Part shown: positions 59,216 through 64,000 of the stretch, piece after piece
Layout: every line of letters starts with the position of its first letter
Position numbering within the stretch: the stretch's first letter is position 1
Source of the DNA: Phocaeicola sartorii JCM 17136 = DSM 21941
GTDB taxonomy: Bacteria; Bacteroidota; Bacteroidia; Bacteroidales; Bacteroidaceae
Direction: 5' to 3'
DNA: 64,000 nt
Assembly: GCF_000614185.1 (NCBI RefSeq)
Contig: NZ_BAKM01000002.1
Span: forward strand, 124,001-188,000
The notes under the pieces: generated by a model
What the model saw: the letters and a program-made list of their open reading frames with translations, nothing else
Database searches by the model: none
What the model was told of the DNA's origin: nothing
Position numbers and translations under genes: made by a program

Positions 59216-59374
59216 GTCCTTTTTTGCGAGCTATGCATCACTATTAGTAGGTATAATGCGAATACTTGTGCATTTTTAAGTATAAAGTGGTCAATAAATG
59301 AAAAAATAAGGGGACTTTATTACTATGCGTCTACTTTAGGACAGTTCCGATTGTTGTTCCATTTTAAATTAAAT

Positions 59375-59409
59375 AAAGCTAATTGATTATCAATAAATCA
59401 ATTAGCTTT
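59375..59409 (-). terminator. Terminator of tRNA-Glu
   Basis: AAAGCTAATTGAT and ATCAATTAGCTTT (59375-59387, 59397-59409): perfect 13 bp stem just 3' of the tRNA on the minus strand, followed by a T-rich stretch. Confidence 0.65.
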
Positions 59410-59415
59410 TAAAGT

Positions 59416-59487
59416 AGCGGAACCGGGAATCGAACCCGAGTTTCAGCCGTGAGAGGGCCGCGTCCTAGGCCACTAGACGATACCGCC
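59416..59487 (-). tRNA. tRNA-Glu (anticodon CTC)
   Basis: Cloverleaf on the minus strand: D-arm GTCTAGTGGCCTAGGAC, anticodon loop CTCTCAC with CTC, T-arm CGGGTTCGATTCCCGG, discriminator A next to the 59416 end. CCA is not encoded. Position 6-67 of the acceptor reads T against T, a mismatch that may be real or a sequence error. An ideal promoter lies at 59523-59552. Confidence 0.88.
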
Positions 59488-59522
59488 ATCAGTTGGTCTC
59501 AACTTCTTTTCTTAAGACGCTG

Positions 59523-59552
59523 CAAAGTTAGAAGTTTGTTTTTAATCTACAA
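59523..59552 (-). promoter_or_regulatory. Promoter of tRNA-Glu
   Basis: Minus strand TTG and TAACTTTG, spacer 19 bp. The remaining sequence up to 59820 holds one small CTTCCC/GGGAAG hairpin (59677-59700) and nothing else I can name. Confidence 0.7.
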
Positions 59553-59822
59553 AATAAAAAGTGATTTTTTTTATTCTTTTGCTATAAAATCGGAGTTTGA
59601 TTTCTATGAAGAAACATCTGTTTATTTTATGTGGTAAGATAATTGAAGATCTGAAGAAAACCGGATTGTCTACGGTCTTCCCCGAAAACGAATAGGGAAG
59701 TCTTGGATTTTAATCTCCGGTGAAAATAGGGGAATATAGATGTAAACGTGATTCCTAGGGAATAATGACGGCCCGGAATGGTAAGGCTGATCCAAAACTA
59801 TTGAAAAAGAGGGATAAAAAAT

Positions 59823-59848
59823 AAGTCGTAAAATAATTTTTACGACTT
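59823..59848 (-). terminator. Terminator of tRNA-Ser
   Basis: AAGTCGTAAAA/TTTTACGACTT stem (59823-59848), followed on the minus strand by TTATTTTTT. Confidence 0.8.
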
Positions 59849-59853
59849 ATTCG

Positions 59854-59939
59854 CGGAAGCTGGGGGATTCGAACCCCGGTACGGTTACCCGTACGTCAGT
59901 TTAGCAAACTGGTGGTTTCAGCCACTCACCCAAACTTCC
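59854..59939 (-). tRNA. tRNA-Ser (anticodon GCT)
   Basis: Class II tRNA of 86 nt with long variable arm (TACGGGTAACCGTA), anticodon GCT in TTTGCTAA, T-arm GGGGGTTCGAATCCCCC, acceptor GGAAGTT with AGCTTCC, discriminator G; CCA not encoded. Confidence 0.95.
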
Positions 59940-59973
59940 TTTCTTTTAGAAGCGTTATCTCTCAAACGCGGTG

Positions 59974-60004
59974 CAAAGATAAAGGGATAAATTGAATTGT
60001 GCAA
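59974..60004 (-). promoter_or_regulatory. Promoter of tRNA-Ser
   Basis: Minus strand TTG and TATCTTTG with exactly 20 bp spacer, 35 bp before the tRNA. Confidence 0.75.
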
Positions 60005-60081
60005 ACCTTTTGCTATCTTTTTTAGATATATTTTTTTAATGAAATAATAAGATGCTGATAGTGAGGTGCTAATAGTTGAAA

Positions 60082-61176
60082 TTAATATTTCTCCCAAAAA
60101 TCCAAACATTCTTTAGCTACCTTTATTGGACAATGGTGCTTTTTAATATATTCAATGCTGTCGGCAGATAACTGGTGGATTTTATTCTTGTTGGCTAATA
60201 AACTCTCTAGTTTGTTATAAACGTCATTCTCTTCGGGACGTACATTGATGATAGGACGGAGCTTGTTTTCGCCTAACAGGTTATAGTATTCTTCTTCCGC
60301 GCCTCCCACAACAACAATTCCTTTGCTCATGGCATATAATGCATTTAATCCTGGAGAATAAGAGTAAAGTTGGTCTAACATCACATCGCATCCGTCCATA
60401 AAATATTCACATTCATCATACGAGGGGGAGACTGTTTGTTTAATTTCGCATGCTGATGGATGTCTGTAATATAATTTATAGAGGGCGCTATAGAGTTCGT
60501 CTTTGCCCTTCCACTCTTCACGATGATGTTTTAGGTTGATATAGAATTTCACTTTTTCTGTTTTTTTAGAAGGGGGATGTGGATGGGGGAATGATTCTAT
60601 CGGGAAAGGAATGTATTTTGTTTTTCCGGAGAAATAGGGCAGATAGGCTAAATAGGATTCATAAAGGCTGGTGATGATTCCATTGCAATTGTTCGCAATA
60701 ATGCGGTTTAATTTTCCTCTGAATCCATGCATCCAATTTATGATTGTCATTTTGTTGTCGATGGTATCCCGAAAAATACCATTGGCATAAAAATCACTGT
60801 ATCGGAGGGTGTTTTTGTTCAAGCACATGTAAATCCAGTAAAAGTCATATTCAAATCCTCCTAAGAATATCTTCTTGTTATTCTTTTTGAGATATTGGAA
60901 TACATACTGGAGTAGCTCGGGTTTTAATTCTAAAAAGTAGGGATTGACAAGTTGTACTACATCATATCCTTTGAGTTGGGGAAGGGCTTTCAGTAAATTG
61001 AAAGTGTTTTTAAGAATTCCCCAACGGATTGATGATTGATTTGGGCAGAGATTGTCAGAGGTGTCCAGCCATAAATTGCTATGGGATAATACATCAACTC
61101 TATGCCCTATAATTCTTAGGGCTTTTGCCAAAGTCCAATGTACATTGCTATACTCTCCTATTAATAAGATTTTCAT
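60082..61176 (-). CDS. Glycosyltransferase, GT-B fold (GT4-like)
   Basis: 364 residues beginning MKILLIGEYSNVHWTLAKAL, the usual first strand and loop of GT-B enzymes, with IIANNCNGIITSLYES as the linker region and a C-terminal YSPGLNALYAMSKGIVVVGG that corresponds to the donor-binding E-x7-E area, though the acidic residues are less clear. Very AT-rich and rich in Lys, Asn and Tyr compared with neighbouring genes. It sits alone between tRNA-Ser and tRNA-Cys, with no capsule or LPS genes beside it, which suggests acquired DNA. Acceptor unknown. Confidence 0.75.
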   Translation of the reverse strand: MKILLIGEYSNVHWTLAKALRIIGHRVDVLSHSNLWLDTSDNLCPNQSSIRWGILKNTFNLLKALPQLKGYDVVQLVNPYFLELKPELLQYVFQYLKKNNKKIFLGGFEYDFYWIYMCLNKNTLRYSDFYANGIFRDTIDNKMTIINWMHGFRGKLNRIIANNCNGIITSLYESYLAYLPYFSGKTKYIPFPIESFPHPHPPSKKTEKVKFYINLKHHREEWKGKDELYSALYKLYYRHPSACEIKQTVSPSYDECEYFMDGCDVMLDQLYSYSPGLNALYAMSKGIVVVGGAEEEYYNLLGENKLRPIINVRPEENDVYNKLESLLANKNKIHQLSADSIEYIKKHHCPIKVAKECLDFWEKY

Positions 61177-61354
61177 AGACAGTCAATCATTATTTGATTA
61201 AATAGTTTATGCATTGGTAGCAAGTCGTTTTGCTATTCTTGATTTTCTATTCAACAAAAAAGTGTATGCTTTAGTTCTGATTATGAGGAGTTTTCGCAAT
61301 AAAAAGAATTCTTCCCGTTCTTTCACTGCAAAGAACGTAAGTAGTTGAAAAACA

Positions 61355-61385
61355 AAAGGATTAGAAATTTTCATTCTAATCCTTT
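61355..61385 (-). terminator. Terminator of tRNA-Cys
   Basis: AAAGGATTAGAA (61355-61366) and TTCTAATCCTTT (61374-61385), perfect 12 bp stem, then TGTTTTTC on the minus strand. Confidence 0.75.
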
Positions 61386-61393
61386 CTTGCTTT

Positions 61394-61468
61394 TGGAGGT
61401 TCCTGGCGGATTCGAACCGCCGTACACGGTTTTGCAGACCGCTGACTAAGCCACTCATCCAAGGAACC
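61394..61468 (-). tRNA. tRNA-Cys (anticodon GCA)
   Basis: Acceptor GGTTCCT/AGGAACC, anticodon GCA in TCTGCAAA, T-arm GGCGGTTCGAATCCGCC, discriminator T and encoded CCA (61394-61396). The gap from here to the glycosyltransferase shows no supported gene. Confidence 0.95.
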
Positions 61469-61504
61469 TTGTCATTAACAATCTTTGTTTCTCGATTGCG
61501 GTTG

Positions 61505-61534
61505 CAAAGGTACAACATTTTTTTTAATCTGCAA
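61505..61534 (-). promoter_or_regulatory. Promoter of tRNA-Cys
   Basis: Minus strand TTG and TACCTTTG with a 19 bp spacer. Confidence 0.7.
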
Positions 61535-61542
61535 ATATTCTG

Positions 61543-61746
61543 CTAATTTTTTCGTCCTTTCTCTGCACTTTTTTCGTAATCACATTTTTGTTTGTTGCGC
61601 ATGGACTTTATGGCACAGTCCGAACTACAGCACTCACATGGATTGCTATTACTCTTTATGCGTTTGAAATACAGAAAGATACGTATGCCTGTCCATATCG
61701 TGCAGAGGCATACGATTGCAATGACTATGATTTGTTGTAATTCCAT
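61543..61746 (-). CDS. FeoB-associated Cys-rich membrane protein
   Basis: 67 residues: one N-terminal transmembrane helix (IIVIAIVCLCTIWTGIRIFLYF) and a Cys-rich tail CECCSSDCAIK followed by KQKCDYEK, ending basic. This matches the small proteins found 3' of feoB in Bacteroidetes and Firmicutes, thought to aid ferrous iron uptake. 34 bp after feoB. Confidence 0.85.
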   Translation of the reverse strand: MELQQIIVIAIVCLCTIWTGIRIFLYFKRIKSNSNPCECCSSDCAIKSMRNKQKCDYEKSAEKGRKN

Positions 61747-61780
61747 ACTTGATAAACAAATAATTTGAGGTTTAGGTTTA

Positions 61781-64000
61781 TTAAACGATAAAATTTCCTA
61801 TTTGGAATACGGCAAATGCAACCAACCATGCCACTCCGGTGGTGTATCCTGCAGTGAATATAGCCCATTTCCAGCTGCCGGATTCTTGCTTGATTGCTGC
61901 AAAAGTGGCGATACAGGGGAAATAAATCAATACGAACAGCATATATGCTAATGCAACCAGCGGAGTAATGGGGATACGGTCGGAAAGATTCACATTTTCC
62001 ATATCTCCCTCATTGGTGTATAAAACCCCCAGTGTGCTTACTACCAATTCCTTGGCGCCTACACCTGAAATAAGTCCGATTCCTAACTTCCAGTCAAATC
62101 CTAGCGGTTTGATAACAGGCTCTATTGCTTTGCCTATTTGTCCGATATATGAATTCTCTTGTTGTTCGGCCGCGCTTTCATACGCATCATGCTGCGGATA
62201 ATACCCTAGAAACCAGATGATAATTGAGGCAATCATGATAATACCTCCCATCTTTTTCAGATATTGTGCTCCTTTTTCCCATGTATGGCGCATGATACTT
62301 TTAGAGGTAGGCATGCGATAGGGGGGAAGCTCCATCACAAATGGAGAATCTTCTCCTTTCACCAGAAATTTACTGAAAATGCGGGCCATTACTACTGCCA
62401 ATAAAATGCCTGCCGTATAGATACAAAGCAGCATAAAGCTGGCGTAGTTAGGAAAGAAAGCACCTATCATCACTAAATATATGGGAAGACGCGCGCTACA
62501 GGACATTAAGGGATTCACCAACATGGTGATTAGTCTGGACTTTCGGTCTTCTATGGTACGTGTCGCCATTATGGCAGGTACATTACAACCGAATCCCATG
62601 ATCAGCGGGATAAAGGACTTGCCATGCAGTCCCATCCGATGCATTATTTTATCCATGATAAATGCGGCGCGTGCCATATATCCCGAATCCTCCAGTATAG
62701 AGATGAAAAAGTATAATAGGAGGATATTGGGTAAGAAAACGATGACACCGCCCACTCCACCGATAATGCCATCTATCAGTAAGTCTTTCAAAGGGCCTTC
62801 GGCCATGTTGTTTCGTATCAGGTTGCCCAATTGGTCTACCAGCCATTCAATACCTTGCATGGGATAGTCGCCCAATACAAAAGTTCCCTCAAACATGATG
62901 TAAAGGAACAGGAAGAAAATAGGATATCCCCAAATGCGATGTGTCACAATACTGTCTATCACGCGGGTAGTCTGTTCTTTTTCCAAATGATTGTCGGTGA
63001 ATGTTTCTTTCAAAGCTCCGGTGATGAAACCATATTTAGCATCCGTGATAGCTTGCTCGCTGTCTTCGTTCATTACTTTGCGGATACGTAGTGCTTCTTT
63101 GTTGCGTATCGCTATAATTTCTTTGCCGTTGGGCAGTGTGGAGATGAAGTTTTCTATTTCCTTGTCGTTTTCCAATAATTTGATGGATAGGAAGCGGGTG
63201 GAATATTTATGGCGTATGCTTTCGTTTTGGCTGATTGCTTTTTTGACTTCTTCGATACTGCGCTCCAGTTCTGGCCCATGGTTGATATGAATATGGCGCA
63301 TATATCCGCGTGGACGGGCCTCTTCCTCTTCTTTATGACTCCCGAATTCGTGGTCGGTACGTAGGTTTTGTGCCAGTCTCTCAGCTCTTCCAGAATTTCA
63401 GAGCGTATTTCGCCTTTTTGTGACAGGAAATCCCCTCCCTCGTAAATGCCGATGATCACATGGAACAGTTTGTCTATGCCTTCCCCCCGGCGGCAGACGG
63501 TAGGTACCATCGGTACTCCGGTCAGCTGGCTTAGTTTGGTGTAATCCAATTTATTTCCGCTGGCTTCCAGTTCATCGTACATATTCAGCGCGATGACCAT
63601 ACGCACATTCATGTCAATCAATTGAGTGGTAAGATAGAGATTGCGTTCCAGGTTAGAAGAGTCTGCCACGTTGATAATCACATCCGGAGTTTCTTCAATG
63701 ATATGCTTGCGTACATAAAGTTCTTCCGGAGTATAAGCTGAAAGAGAATAAGTGCCGGGTAAATCTACAATACGGAAATGATAACCCTGGAAGTCGAAAA
63801 AACCTTCTTTGGCATCTACCGTCACACCGCTGTAGTTCCCTACATGTTCGTGGGCGCCGGATGCGATGTTGAATAGCGAAGTCTTTCCACAATTGGGATT
63901 CCCTACCAAGGCTACATTGATTGTACGGCGTTTACCTTTTGCCAGTGCCACCAGTTCCGATTCGGGCACAGGCACATCTTCTGTTATGGAACCATGGTAA
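61781..64000 (-). CDS. feoB: Ferrous iron transporter FeoB (5' end outside window; frameshifted)
   Basis: Inner membrane Fe2+ transporter with a cytosolic G domain. The frame is open to the window edge (EDVPVPESELVALAKGKRRT before the G domain), so the true start is outside; Bacteroides FeoB often carries a fused FeoA part there. G1 GNPNCGKTS, G3 VDLPGTYSLS, G4 LNMYDE visible. One C lost near 63353-63362 breaks the frame; restoring it reads YVPDHEFGSHKEEEEARPRG. The membrane part has the FeoB gate motifs GFGCNVPAIMATRTI and LISGVGAKELVVSTLGVLY. Confidence 0.93.

Noticed and set aside
59416..61468. Integrated island with an attachment site at the tRNA genes
   Set aside because: No integrase, no duplicated tRNA 3' end seen, and only one foreign-looking gene.
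61207..61518. Minus-strand frame running through tRNA-Cys
   Set aside because: It reads across the tRNA, its promoter and its terminator; no ribosome site or recognisable protein.
63154..63975. FeoB split into separate G-protein and membrane permease genes
   Set aside because: The G domain and membrane part join perfectly after one restored base, giving an ordinary single FeoB.

Overview
The window looks like chromosome of a gut Bacteroidales species, most likely Bacteroides/Phocaeicola (vulgatus/dorei type). The evidence is a SusC/SusD pair with a hybrid two-component sensor, type III glutamine synthetase, DapL, a 742-residue PflB, FeoB with its small Cys-rich partner, DUF4492-CydAB, scarce Shine-Dalgarno sites, and many Bacteroides-type promoters (-7 TAnnTTTG, -33 TTG, 19-20 bp apart). 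I see no rRNA, CRISPR, insertion sequence or phage genes. The genus assignment is by recognition, not by database search.

Layout. 1-6.7 kb: a small polysaccharide utilization locus, with a partial sensor (-) divergent from GH16-susC-susD (+). 6.9-8.3 kb: a DUF4923-like protein and a rhomboid protease. 8.5-13.2 kb: a glycogen operon (GH133 debranching enzyme, GT4/GT5-like synthase, GH57-like protein with a Lys/Ala/Pro tail). 13.3-19.2 kb: a small unknown protein, a strong terminator, then bioB-A-F-G-C-D, a full late biotin pathway. 19.3-26.4 kb (-): dapF, dapL, an outer membrane protein, glnB, amt and glnN, for lysine/cell-wall precursor and ammonium assimilation. 26.8-32 kb: an orphan tandem ABC ATPase, a DapA-family lyase with an SSS transporter, and a flavin oxidoreductase. 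32.2-37.6 kb: dcuB-ansB, a porin and a DAACS symporter (asparagine/aspartate/C4-dicarboxylate use). 37.6-41.4 kb: gnd-zwf-pgl, the oxidative pentose phosphate branch. 41.5-44.7 kb (-): DUF4492-cydA-cydB. 44.8-51.4 kb: TolC-MacA-MacB(ATPase)-MacB(permease) with a LytS/LytTR two-component pair. 51.4-53.2 kb: a hemerythrin/LuxR-type regulator pair flanked by two promoter-plus-terminator units that look like paralogous small RNAs. 53.3-56 kb: lutABC. 56.1-59.2 kb (-): pflA and pflB. 59.4-61.5 kb (-): tRNA-Glu(CTC), tRNA-Ser(GCT), a lone glycosyltransferase and tRNA-Cys(GCA). 61.5-64 kb (-): the feo locus, cut by the window end.

Sequence quality matters. About twenty conserved genes are broken by net one-base losses, mostly in short homopolymers. 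Restoring one base (two in some genes) gives continuous proteins of normal length each time, so I read these as sequencing/assembly errors and annotate the full gene spans. The most interesting biology is (i) the twin small-RNA candidates around the hemerythrin/LuxR cassette, (ii) a third small-RNA candidate downstream of pgl, (iii) the GH57 protein lacking both canonical catalytic residues and carrying a histone-H1-like tail, and (iv) the small protein gene and terminator in front of the biotin operon.
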